A stretch of DNA of 64,000 nucleotides. Origin: Palaemon carinicauda (taxonomy: Eukaryota > Arthropoda > Malacostraca > Decapoda > Palaemonidae). Position 1 is the stretch's first letter; every line of letters starts with the position of its first letter. Both the position numbers and the translations under genes were made by a program. The notes beneath the pieces are model-generated. The model was not told the origin of the DNA and did no database searches. It was given only the letters and a program-made list of their open reading frames with translations. The stretch is from NCBI RefSeq assembly GCF_036898095.1, contig NC_090736.1, forward strand, positions 13,963,930-14,027,929, written 5' to 3'. This document shows positions 25,701 through 39,100 of this stretch, piece after piece.

Positions 25701-28700
25701 TGCTGACTTTGTTACAAGCTTCTACAGTAGAATATAACTTTGAGTAATAAAGTATAACCACAGTGTTTGGTGAATATATATACATTAGGCGTGTTTGATT
25801 GCAATTTCCCATTTTGTACAAAACATCAAATACTGCATTGTACTGAAATATTTAGAAGATATTAAAATGTATCTACTGTATAGGCTGTATACATTCAAAA
25901 TGTCTAAATTGCTCTTAATTCTTTAATTTGATAGGCTTCATTGAAATGGCCAAGTTTGACCTCTCCTTCGCACTTGATCTTCCCCTTAACTCAAGTGGTA
26001 AACACAAGCATACGAGAAGTGTTTGTTGAGAATCCAAGCAGTTTGCCAGTGGTAGCACAAATCCTTTTGCTACATCAGTATCCAGTGACACAACAGCTTC
26101 GCTCTATCATACAAGACCAGTAAGTTTTTATAGGATAGATATAGTGTGCATGAACAAGTAGTTCATAGCTGCTAGTACTTTTATATCATTATAGATGCAA
26201 AGTAACAGTAGTTTGTAAACTAGTGACTTCAATCTTTCATTCGTAAAAAGGATATTTTTATACTAATGAAATTTGATGCACTGTACTCCGATGTAGAATA
26301 GTGATCAAAATCTTTGCCTGAAAATAATTTTTTGTTGTAAAATGTCTTTTGAAAAGATTAGTGTATAAGAAAAATGCTTGGGGTACTGTTTACTACTTTA
26401 GCATTATGTCTTTGATATTTATATATGTAAGTTACGGCAGGAGTTAACTCACTCACTTCATAACCTTTACAAGAAAAACTGCTTCTTAACTTTGTTAGTA
26501 TAAGGTATTTGTGTAACATTGAGAACATAAAATGAATAAGTTTTCTCCAATTTTGTATTAAGCCATAAACAAAGTTTTTAACTTGTTTTATTTTATCATA
26601 TTTATTTGTTGTTGATTTGTGTAACTTAGAATGTCTTGTTATATATAGCTACTATAATCTTTTTGTAAATTGGTTGATAAAATACTTGAAAAGATATTGA
26701 TGTAATAATTTAAAATTACCGTAATTAATTATTTCATCCATTCTTGGAGGATAATGACTGCTCTGGAATGTTAAGATTACAAAATTGTGTTCAAAAGATC
26801 CTTTTCCATTAACCCCCTAAAATTTTCATGTTTCTACTTTTATTTTTACTTTTCCATTTTACATTTCCTTCTATCTTTCCCTTAACACTTTCCACCATTT
26901 TGACTGGTAACCTCAAATTTTTCAAACCTCTGATATCTCCAGCATTTAAAAGTGAACCATTTTCAGCTAATGTAGAGTTCTCTTGAACAAAATAGCAATG
27001 AGTAGATGTGTCCTTTGATTAGAATCTGTAAAATTGATCAAGAATGAATTTCATTTTTGTTGAACTAGGGAAGACATTTATCTATAGGTTTTAAACTATT
27101 TATAGGATTTAAATATTATTAGCTGTATTGTTTATAGAATTATTCTTTGACAATATTTACTCCATTGCATTTTGCACATACTGTAAATGGAAATTGGGAA
27201 AAAGACTACAGTACTTGCATAAATGAAAATGAAGAATTAATGAATGTAAAGCATTCAGGAGGAAGCTCTTAAACCTCATGCACCACCAATCTGGATAATT
27301 AGCAAATATTATAAAATTTTGAAAGTTTCCCTTGAAGATAATCATAGATAAATAATGTAATTATTATGTTCAGTATGGTAACATATGGCAAATTAATCAT
27401 CTCTAAAGTTATTTGGATAATTAATTTAATAATTACGAGTGAATGTTAACATTACATTTAAGAACTAGTTAGTTTTAATGTTATGAACAGATTCTCTAGT
27501 GCAGTACTGTATAAATATTTTGTGAGATAATTTTGTCACCTTCTATGTTCTTTATGCAGGTTACCCAAAGGGCACTCAGTCCTAAGTGAAGACAGCAGTA
27601 GTAGTCAAAGTGATGTGTTCACTCTCATAGATGCTGATAGTGTTGGTACTGGGGCAAGAGGGGGCAGGATGCCACCACCTGCTCCTGAAATAACCAGTGG
27701 TGTGGCACAACATCGTCGAACCCTGGAAGAGCAGTTCAAGACACGAGTATCTAAGGACAGCATTGCTTTAATATTGGAACCGGGAGTGAAGGTAAAGGCT
27801 GTTAAATTTGTTACTTTTTTTTCAACTTCATGGTCTTTCTAAACCAGAGAAGTGAGAGAGGGAGAGAAAATTTACCTTTCCATGGGTGTAATGTACTGTA
27901 GATCCTTGTTAAGTTCTTAATATTAAATCTTTTACAAATCAAGAGGGATTGCTGAATGATGTCAACATTGAAATAAGCTAAACAAGATTTTTTTTATTTA
28001 TGCCAAATTACTGGACACATCTTTTTTCAGTTATTGAAAATTTTCTCCTTTTGTTTTAGGTCAAAGTTAGACTCTCTTTTACTCCTCCGGATGATAAGAT
28101 GCATTCGTCTGTTTTACTGGTTCGAAACAATTTAACTGTGATAGATGCCATGCTAGTACAAGGTCGTGGAGGAAGAGGCTTTTTGAAGTTTGGCAGTCGT
28201 AAACCTGGTTCGTCACACCCACTCAATTTTAACATTGGGCCAAAACATTTAAAAGACTGTGATAGTAAGTTCCATGTATCAATTATAGGGTCATCCTTAT
28301 TTGTTTTGATAATTTATTAACATGTGTTAAATTTATTATAAAATAAGATTATATAATATTGATGCAACTAGTACTACTTTATATATTATTGATGCCACTA
28401 GTCCTTGTATATTAGTTGAGAATGAGTTACAAATATGAGTGTTTAATTTTTCCAGATTCAAGAAGCTCAAAGTATTATCAACCAAACTTCACGGTGAAGC
28501 GTTCATTCACTGCTCGCAACACTGGGGAGCTGCCCGTCCAGGTGTGGGGCTTCAATATAAATGACTTGCCTTGTGAAGGCTATGGTTTTAAAGTCTTAAA
28601 TTGTGAAGGATTTGAATTGGCCCCTAATGCTAGTCACAAAGTAGATATAGCCTTTACCCCTGACTTTACACTTTCAAAGGTACAACAAAGGCTAGTCATT

Positions 28701-31700
28701 CACACAAATTTGGGGTTAGTGGATAGTTCAGAAGAAGTTCATTCTTGGAGAAGAGATGATGAGCCTGGAAGAGTGGAATATTCTCTGGTAGCAACTGTTC
28801 CTACCGAACTTCTGGCTAAGTGTGGATCTGCTGTTCCAAGACCTTCTTGGGAACCACTTCTTTACTATGCAGTTTTACCATTGATGGTAGCCATGCTTAT
28901 AGGTGCTATCATCTTATCCGCTTTGGAAGCAGACCACATCCTTAAGAGCACACTGATAGCAATGACAACAACAATACCATCAAATGGTCATGCCCCCAAT
29001 TTTGACAAATCAAAGGTATTTGACTTGAGGACAATAACTCATACAGATTCCAAAGGCATAAATTTAAAAAATGGATATGCAAATGGCCATGCCCAAATAG
29101 AGAAAGTTAATATGTCACTTGGAAGTTCAAACTCTAAGAAACTCTCGTCGATATTGCCTGTAAGTGAAATGATGGCTAATGGTCGAAAGTCTTGCTCAGG
29201 GCCTACTCCCTCTAAAAAGATAAGCAACAATCAGTTGACTAATTCAAGTACAAAACCAAAGTATCCGAAACAATCAGAATTTAAGTCCGGTCCTAACTCA
29301 GGAGACACTCTTAATATATCTGATAACTTTACTAGTCATAATCAGATTAAAAATAAAAGCAAAGGAAACTCTACTAAAGTTAATACAAAGAGCCCAGAAT
29401 CCATGTCTTGGACAAGTTTTTTTTCAAGAGCAGTGGGGAAAAAGGACAGTGGGCCTGAAACTTGTGAATTTTCAAATACTAAAAGAACGAGTACCTCTGA
29501 CAAAGAAGATCCCTCTATTCAGAGGCAATCTGTTGGCACTGAAACTGACTTACACTATGTTGAAACCAAAATTAGACGGCGTATGAAGCAAAATAATGAG
29601 GAAGAAACTTCATCTACGACAACAGAAAGTTCCAATACTGATGACTTGTCTATCAGTGAACGGGTAAGAATATATTAAACGGGGTTACAGAATGATTGAT
29701 ATATTTACATATATTTTATTAATTTGACCTAAAATAATTCCTACAAATATACAATAGCTATCTTACATTTAGAAATAATCCTTAGAGCATTGTTTCTATA
29801 CCACATACCATTTTGTCATTCTAATTTTATACATTAGTTTTAGACAAAAACTATGCTAAATTTTCTTACTAATTATAAAAACAATTGCCATATGAAATGT
29901 CACTGATATTACATGTAAAAACTGAGAAAGAATTAATTTATGATTCCCTTCATAATCATTCTTTAAACTGCCTGGAATTAAGCAATCCTTCTGTACCCTC
30001 CAGACATTACCATTTTTTTCAAGTGTAATTAAGATTAATCCAAGCAATTTTCCGTTATCAAGAATATATTTTGATAAATAATCACTCTCCCTTTCAAATA
30101 GAATTTCAAAGTACTCTATCATTCCATTACAACTTTCTCTTACACATCAATTTTCATTCTTTGTATGCTCTTCCTCTTTAATAGCTTTCTCAAATTTCCT
30201 CATATACTTAACTGAATTTGTTTTGTTTTTTTTTCACGATTCAGGTTCCATTCCTTAAACATCATCTCAACGTCATCCTCCTCTCTATGTGGACCTCTTT
30301 CTTTTAATCCCCTAAGCTGTAACAGCCCCATTACGTCTCTAATGTCTTCATTGTATCTAAATATCTTTCTCAAAGATATTATAATACTATTCAGCTGCCT
30401 TTCATGCATCTTTTTCCATTTGTTTAGACTTGAACCTTTTTTATTCATATTTTCTTACTAATCCTCCATTTTCCCCTTGTTTCTTCATTTCTCAGTTTCA
30501 CAGTTGCTATTCTCTTGACATTCTGAACATTTATAACGCCCCTGTGTTGGGCATACTTCGTGGTTTAAAAGAGCAGTAGTTTTATTCTGTTCATCGATGT
30601 AGTGAAGTGTTATGACTTTATCATGTTTATATACAGTATTAACATCTTGTAGTCTATTGAATATTCAGATTTTTTAGTTACAGTATTGGCTGTCAACAAA
30701 ATTCCAGTATTGCTCCCCTCTTTCAAGTCGTATTTCAAACTGGTTGTTGCCTGTTCCAAAATATTCATGTAAGTTATGTAACCAGGTTTCCAGTAACTAC
30801 AGTACATCTGATGATTTTCCAGAATTGGTTTTATGTTATCTTTGTTTGCGTATGTATACTGGGAACCATATCTTAAGGACAGTTTTATTATTATTATCAA
30901 ATGTCAAGGTGAACTCTACTAGGAAAAGCAGTACGATATTAGCCTAAGGGTTAAGTTTGTCCATCATTTTTCCCACAATACATTTATCTAGTGACATTTC
31001 CTACTTTACCGTGTTTCCTTGCGGTATTTTCCCATGATACATAGTTCTACAGTATTTTTCAGTATTACCAACTCTTTATACCCATACCCATCCTCCCTAC
31101 ACAACATAAGTTCACTGCACTTTCTGCCAGCATCTCCTTGACTTCCCTTCCATTGAGATTATTCATTTCCCTTTTACTACATAAATTTTTTTTATATCCC
31201 CTAACATTATGAGAAACCAGACAGTGAGAGTACTTTCATTTAAGAACTTTACAAGCCAACTTGGTCTGTTGTATAGCAATCTTATGAGACAAATTTTCGT
31301 TTTTGTAGAGGTATCTTGGTATTTTTATGCATGTACTTATAGGATTGACGCTCCCAATACTGATCAAACCCAGACATCTGTATATATGATTGTGTGTGTT
31401 CCACTTTGTGTGAAAATAATTTTTATTACTGACATTATGGTATAAGATACAGAAGAAATGTAGGATTTCATAATGGATTTTTTATTTTATTAAATTTTTT
31501 TTCAGGATACACCTTCAAGTAAATCTTCTGATGTCACGTCTGTGGGTCAGGGTGGGAAGTCGAAAAAGCAAAAATCCAAATCCAAAAACTCCAATAAAAA
31601 TAGTAATCTTCAAAATACTCAGATTTTGCACAACAGTAATGATGATGCTGGATTTGAAATTAGTACAAAGGTAAAGGGACTGAAAAGGTGCAAAGAGATG

Positions 31701-34700
31701 CAAAGTGGACGCACATTTGGTGGAGATATATTTCAACCCAATACTTTGGAGTTGCCATATACTCTTAAACCAATCCGTCATAAAGAATCCGATCGAGAAA
31801 AGGAAAGCCACAAAACTTCCAGAACTAATGTTCTAAAAGTGAGTACTGCCTGTTAGTCTTCAAAATTTTACACGAATCTCGTGGAGATACATATTTTCTT
31901 CCTAGTTTAAACAATTTCAAGATGCACTATATCAAAAACTAATGGAATTTCTAACTTTCCCTCTAAAGTAATACTTGGAAATTTTCAAGAACATTATATT
32001 GTATTAGCACTTGCTTCACAATTTTTAATTGACAGAGTACAGAGTCGAGTGAAAGTGTTGGCAGCGGGCGATCTTCTCCAACTCCATGGGAAGAAGGTCG
32101 TCAACCATCTCTTGACAGTTTGTCTGATGTGTCAACTACAAGTTTCACATCATCACATCCCAAACCTCAAAGTCAGCCACAACCTCTAGCGCCTCGTGAA
32201 TCTTCATATTCAGCTATCGTCTTGGGAACAGATAAGCAAGTAAGTACAGTCTAATAACAAGCCATCATCAAATTGAGTGGAGCACTATTTTTTATAGTAT
32301 GATTGAATTGCGCTCCAGTTTCAAATTCTTTTAATAAGAGAAAGTTGAAGTTAGTGGACGTATTTTTAAAAGGTTACATGGGATTTTAAAAGGAAGATAT
32401 TTCATCCCATTCAGGGTTTTCCTCTTTATTTCATCCTCATCTTACTGTACAGAAGGATAAAACCGTACATCATTTACTTTCTTCCCCGCTTGTTTGAAAG
32501 TGGCACAGGAGATGGTATGCATTTGTAGTACTGTAACTCATTTCGGTAGCACTTGCATTTACCCCACTAAAGTTAACTGGATCGGCAACATTAAGAGCTT
32601 AGGGAATTACTGTATATGATATGCCACACCTTAAAAAAATACTTGCCCATGAGAGGAGGAACAGTTTAGTATTTGCACACCTCGCAACACTTATTTAAAT
32701 CACAGTACTTTGCCTGTACTGTAATTGCTAACAAATCCAGAATAAAAACTTGAAACGCACTAAAATTTACCACAATCTGGAAGGAGTGTCAAACTGATGC
32801 AACTAAGAAACTGAAATAAGAGCCTCTGGCACATCCCTGCTTTGCCTCTTGCCATCAACTGCTGGACCTTATTACTTTGAGGTGTGTGTGTTGAAAGGAA
32901 AGGAAATGAGAAATTTTTCTAAATTTTAAGGGGAAAATGTTGATGAACTGAGCTTCTAGAAAAGAAGCAACATGAGCAATAGGGGAGGTTCATAGAAATC
33001 CTATTCAGTACCTCGGTTTTACTAGAAAGGCATGTTGCATTGGAAAATATTTATAATAACTAACATTTATAACTGGACTACTGGAGATTGAATTGTTCTT
33101 GTTTGGTTAAACTTAAAAAAATGGATTTGTTCTTGAAAAAAAAAAAAGCTAGAAAATTATCATAACTGTACAGTAGATTTGTAATAACAGTGAGCCATAT
33201 TTAGAACAGTGAATACCATAGGAATTTTCAAAGGATTTGTTCTTCAATCACACGTAAATAGGAGGTAGGAAAAGTACAAGAAGTTTGAGAGTTGGGTTAA
33301 AGCAAATTAATGGAAAGTGAAAGGCAGTAAGCAACATTGCTAGGGCCAAACAATTACTGCCAAAGCTTCTAAGTATTGTGTGCAATCAAGAGAAACAGCA
33401 GTACCCTCTAAACAGAAGAAAATGTAGTTAAGAGATATTTCTTACAGGAAGGGAAATGTAGGGAACAAAGCTTTTCTCACTATTTTGGATGCTTATTATA
33501 TGGTAATATTCTAATCTTACCTCTAGATTGCATTACTAATATCCAGTAAGCATGTACTTCTCAACCTTTAAAAAAAAAAAAAAAAAAACTCCACCTCAAG
33601 TACACTACCTTAACATCCACTTTGTGATAACGCTGTACGATGTTGAGTGATTTAACTTGTGCTGTGGTCCAGGACTCCGCCTCGCCTTGTGATCTCATAC
33701 AATTTACATCAGGAAGATTTGCTTGATCTTATTGATTGTCCTGCTATTTTTTATTGTCTGGTGTATTTTGGTATGTCTGGTGTCACATCTCAGATCACAG
33801 GCTTGCCTTCTTTCTCTAATCCTGTTCCATCTTTTTCTTTCCCTCTCATTCTATATAAATAGGTAGTTTCCAAATATTTTCTGTCATTCCACACCACCAT
33901 TGAGGTAAAATTTAAGATGTGGTGTTTTTGTATAAAGGTTCCCCTTTTATTTTTGCATTAGAGATAACCATGTATCGATTCTATAATTTGGGAGAATTGG
34001 TGTACAGTATACAGGAAAGTCTTGAAATAGGAGTCTCCAAGGTCTTTGAAGCATAAGCAACATAAGGAAAAACTACAAGAAGTTTAAGAACAGTAATAAC
34101 ATTAAAATAAATCTTGCATATACATACATACATATACCAAGGCACTTCCCCCAATTTTGGGGGGTAGCCGACATCAAACAAATGAAACAGAAAAGGGGAC
34201 CTCTCCTCTCTACGTTCCTCCCAGCCTGACGAGGGACTCAACCGAGTTCGGCTGGTACTGCTAGGGGTGCCACAGCCTACCCTCCCCCGTTATCCACCAC
34301 AGATGAAGCTTCATAACGCTGTCGTTCCTAACCCTATCTACTCGAGATACACCAGCCATACTCTTTAGACATTTCATCTCAAACACATTCAATTTCTGTC
34401 TCTCCATCACTTTCATTCCCCACAACTCCAATCCATATATCACAGTTGGTACAGTCACTTTCTCATACAGAACTCTCTCTACATTCAAGCCCAACCCTCT
34501 ATTTTTTACTACTCCCTTAACTGCCCCCAACACTATGCATCCTTCATTCATTCTGACGTACATCTGCTTCCACTCCACCATTTGCTACAACAACAGACCC
34601 CAAGTACTTAAACTGATCCACCTCCTCAAGTAACTCTCCATTCAACATGACATTCAACCTCGCACCACCCTCCCTTCCTTTACATCTCATAACCTTACTC

Positions 34701-36056
34701 TTACCCACATTAACTCTCAACTTCCTTCTCTCACACACACTTCCAAATTCTGTCACTAATCGGCCAAGCTTTTCTTCTGTGTCTGCAACCAGTACAGTAT
34801 CATCCGCAAACAACAACTGATTTACCTTGAGCATTCACCTCTCTCACCACTCCATCAACATACAAGTTAAACAACCACGGCGACATCACACATCCCTGTC
34901 TCAGCCCCACTCTCACTGGAAACCAATCGCTCACTTCATTTCCTATCCTAACACATGCTTTACTACCTTTGTAGAAACTTTTCACTGCTTGCAACAACCT
35001 TCCACCAACTCCATATATCCTCATCACATTCCACATTGCTTCCCTATCAACTCTATCATACGCTTTCTCCAGATCCATAAACGCAACATACACCTCCTTA
35101 CCTTTTGCTAAATATTTCTCGCATATCTGCCTAACTGTAAAAATCTAATTCATACAACCCCTACCTCTTCTAAAACCATCCTGTACTTCTAAGATTGCAT
35201 TCTCTGTTTTATCCTTAATCCTATTAATCAGTACTCTACCATACACTTTTCCCACCACACTCAACAAACTAATACCCCTTGAATTAAAACACTCATGCAC
35301 ATCTCCCTTACCCTTATATAGTGGTACAATACATGCACAAACCCAATGTACTGGTACCATTGATAACACAAAACACACATTAAACAATCTCACCAACCAT
35401 TCAAGTACAGTCACACCCCATTCCTTCAACATCTCAGCTCTCACACCATCCATACCAGATGTTTTTCCTACTCTCGTTTCATCTAGTGCTCTCGTCACTT
35501 CCTCTCTTGTAATCTCTCTCTCATTCTCATCTCCCATCACTGGTACCTCAACACCTGCAACAGCAATTATATCTGCCTCCCTATTATCCTCAACATTCAG
35601 TAAACTTTCAAAATATTCCACCCACCTTTTCCTTGCCTCCTCTCCTTTTAACAACCTTCCATTTCCATCTTTTATTTATAAACCATAAAAACTTGAAAAA
35701 TAACAAGATAAAAACTTCAAAATAAGAGGAAGAGAAACAAGATATTAGTGTGCTCAAGTGTACCCTCAAGCAAGATATCTGTAACCCAAGACAATGGAAG
35801 ACCATGGTACAGAGGCTATTGCACTACCCAAGACTAGAGAACGATGGTTTGATTTATGTTAGAGTTCAAGTGCTTAGTTGTGACTTTGTGGCTCCTGAAA
35901 AGTGTAATTGTCAGCAATGGGACCTACTGTACATCAAAGTCATTAAAATTATAGAATTTTTATAAATTTTGATACTTCATATAAATCCTCTTGTTACTTC
36001 CTCCTCACCACTTCTGCTGGTTTTGTGTTTCTACCTAGAGGTATGTGTTGGGCTCG

Positions 36057-36127
<71 letters not shown>

Positions 36128-39100
36128 CTAGTTGGAAAAGCAGGGGGCTACAAGCCCAAGGCCTCCAACAGGGAAAAATAGCCCAGTGAGGAAAGGATAC
36201 AAGGAAATGAACTACAAAAGAAGTAAAGACCAATTGAAATAAAATATTTTAAGAACAGTAACAACATTAAAATAGATCTTTCAAATACAAACTAAAAAAG
36301 CTTAAAAAACAAGAGGAAGAGAAATAAGACAGAATAGTGTTTCCGAGTGTACGTCCAAGCAAGAGAACTCTATCCCAAGACCGTGGAAGTCAATGGTACC
36401 GAGGCTATGGCATTACCCAAGACTAAAAAACCAATGGTTTGATTTTGGAGTGTCCTCATAGAAGAGCTCCTTACCTTAGCTAAAGAATCTGTTCTAACCT
36501 TACTAAGAGGAAAATAGCCACTGAACAACCTCTTTTCTACCCTTACCAAGAGGAAAGTAGACACTGAACAACTATAGTGCAGTAGATAACCTCTTTAGCA
36601 AAGAAGAATTGTTTGGCTATCTCAGTGTTGTGGGGTGTATGAGAACAAAGGAGAATCTGAAAAGAATAGGCCTGACTATCCGGTGCATGTGTAGGCAAAG
36701 AAAAAATGAGCAGTGACCATAGAGAGGGATCCAATGTAGTACTGTCTTGCCAGTCAAAGGATCCAATAACTCTAGCGGTAGTATCTCAACAGGTGGCTGA
36801 TGCTTCCTCCAACGTATGGCCTGAGATTGAAGTAAGGTGTGTCCATGGACCACAGCACAGCTTTGATCTGCTATATCATGCAATGTTCCTATGCTATGTT
36901 GTTCCCATAGGGAGGGTGTGGGATATTGAAAGATTTTAAGGTAGAGAAACTTCAGTTCATTAATAGCAATGTGACCTACAGCTATTAAAGTTATAACCTT
37001 TTATCATTTTAATGTTTTATATAGCATAATTTTAAAAATTTTATATATAACTTTCATCACATCACCTTAGTTTCACTATATGGTCAAATACTTTGCCATG
37101 TAAACTTTATTCATATTTCAGTGTCTGTATTGTCATTCATATAATTATCGTTTTGATGTATTTTTTCAAATAAACTTTTTGTGAGCCATAGTAGAATGAC
37201 AGTGGTTTGTAAAACCAGTTGATAATTTCTATCATACTGTATATTATTTGTTTTTACTGAAATCTTAGCAACAGGGGAATAGGCCTCCCTTATAAAAACA
37301 CCTGGTACAATGTGCCCTTAACATATTGGAATTTCTGTACAGTATTGCCCTTTCAACAATTGGCTGTTCCTTTGTTTCTTTCCATCCATACTCTTGACTC
37401 TGTAACCATGTGTCTTACCTAGTGTCCTTTGGGTCAATTTTAACTTTACTTCTGACAAGAAATTTTTAAAATTATCTTTGAACCACTCATCTCCAATCTA
37501 GCAACTTAATAAGCTTTCATTATCAGTTTAAAAGATGAATAAAAGTTTCTATTTCTTTTCACAGAAGGCAAAAGTAACTCCCTTTGCGAAAGTTCCACCA
37601 GAAGTTAAGAGAACTGAAAAATCTTTGGGAGTTATCGGACAGAAAGTTAATAACAATGGTAACAACAACAACAATAGCAACAACATGAACAACAACTGCA
37701 TGCATGGAATTACTAGCCCTGTGACATGTTCTTCAGCAACTTCAATTGCAAATTCTTCTTTATTTACCATTCCTGATAATAATTTTTCACCTCGGATGAA
37801 AGAGAACTATTCACGAAGTCTTTATAGTGGATACGGTGAAAGTGGCTCCCTTCCAGCTTCACCAGCTAGTAATAGCAATCATTCATGGGATCCGAAAATG
37901 CTGACAGCTCCTACCCCTCTTAGACCACCACCAGGTTTGGCACCGTCACACGATCCATCACAACAGGGCCCAATGACAGGTTAGTAGATTTGGATATGTG
38001 ATTAATGTATTTTAGGAAGGGGTGTATTTTACTGTTTTCTGTTAAACCCATGAGTCATCTTAAGGAAAAAATGCATTTGGATAAGAGGTAATTATTAGTA
38101 CAGTACAAAGACTTTAGGTATTGAGGTGGTTGCCAGTAGGAAAAAATCTTTCCACTGATCTTGAACAAATCAATATGAACTTAATTAAATGCATTTGGAG
38201 GATAGGTTCAAATTCCTAACTAAACAAAAGGGTGCATTAGTGAAGGATTTGGGAGTTGATATAGGTAAGAATAAGGTTATGAGATGCACAATTAGGAAGG
38301 GTTGTGCTATATTGTATGTTATGTTGAATGGAGAGTTATTTGAGGGAGTAAATCAGTTTTGGGTTATGTTGTTGCTCTAAATGGTGGATTGGAAGCAGAT
38401 GTACATCAGAGAGTGAATGAAGGGTGTAAAGTGTTGGGGCAGTGAAGGGAGTGTTAAAGAATATGGAGTTAGAAATGAATGTAAAGAGAGTTCTGTATGA
38501 GAAAGTTATTGTACCAACTGTTGATGTGTGAATTAGGGTTATGGGGAATTAGTGATGGAGAGACAGAAATTGAATGCGTTAAGAGATGGTGTCGGAGGAG
38601 TATGGCTGGTTATCTCTATTAGATAAGGTTAGAAATGTAGCAGTGAGGGTGAGTATGGGTGTAAGAAATGAATCGGCAACTAGAGTGAATATTAATGTGT
38701 TGAGGTGGTTTGGCCATATAGAAGATGGAAAATGGTTATCTGCTGAAGGTGATGACTGCATTAGTTGATGGGAAAAATGCAAGAGGAAGGCCAAGGTATG
38801 GGTGGCTGCATGGAGTGAAGAAAGCCCTAGGTGACAGAAAGATAGATGTGAGAGGCAAAAATGGATGCTATGATTGAAAAGGAATAACGAGCGATTATGA
38901 TGCAGTGCCGATAGGCCCTGCTATTCCTCTGGTCACCTATAGTAGCAGTAGGAGTCAGCAAATGAAGCTTTATTTGGGTTGCGACACCCTAGCAGTACCA
39001 ACCAAACTTGGCCGATTCACTCGTCAGGCAAGAAGGAACGATAATTTTTTTTTCTCTACTTCTAAGTTGGGGAGAAGTGACTTGGTAGATAGATTTAACT

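Larger units (their letters stand above)
34050..35870 (+). repeat. R1 repeat, copy B, split by an RTE insertion
   Basis: R1 sequence at about 34050-34116 (TTTAAGAACAGTAATAACATT) resumes at about 35673-35870 (CCCTCAAGCAAG, ACCATGGTACAGAGGCTATT, CACTACCCAAGACTAGAGAA). The gap is exactly the antisense RTE-like element. Confidence 0.75.

Noticed and set aside
28416..28455. ATG upstream of the transmembrane exon as a start of a separate gene
   Set aside because: The sequence before 28456 is intron; the splice acceptor TTCCAG and phase fit the TMEM131 chain.
35969..36181. Poly-Thr open frame
   Set aside because: Caused by the CTA microsatellite at the R1 head.
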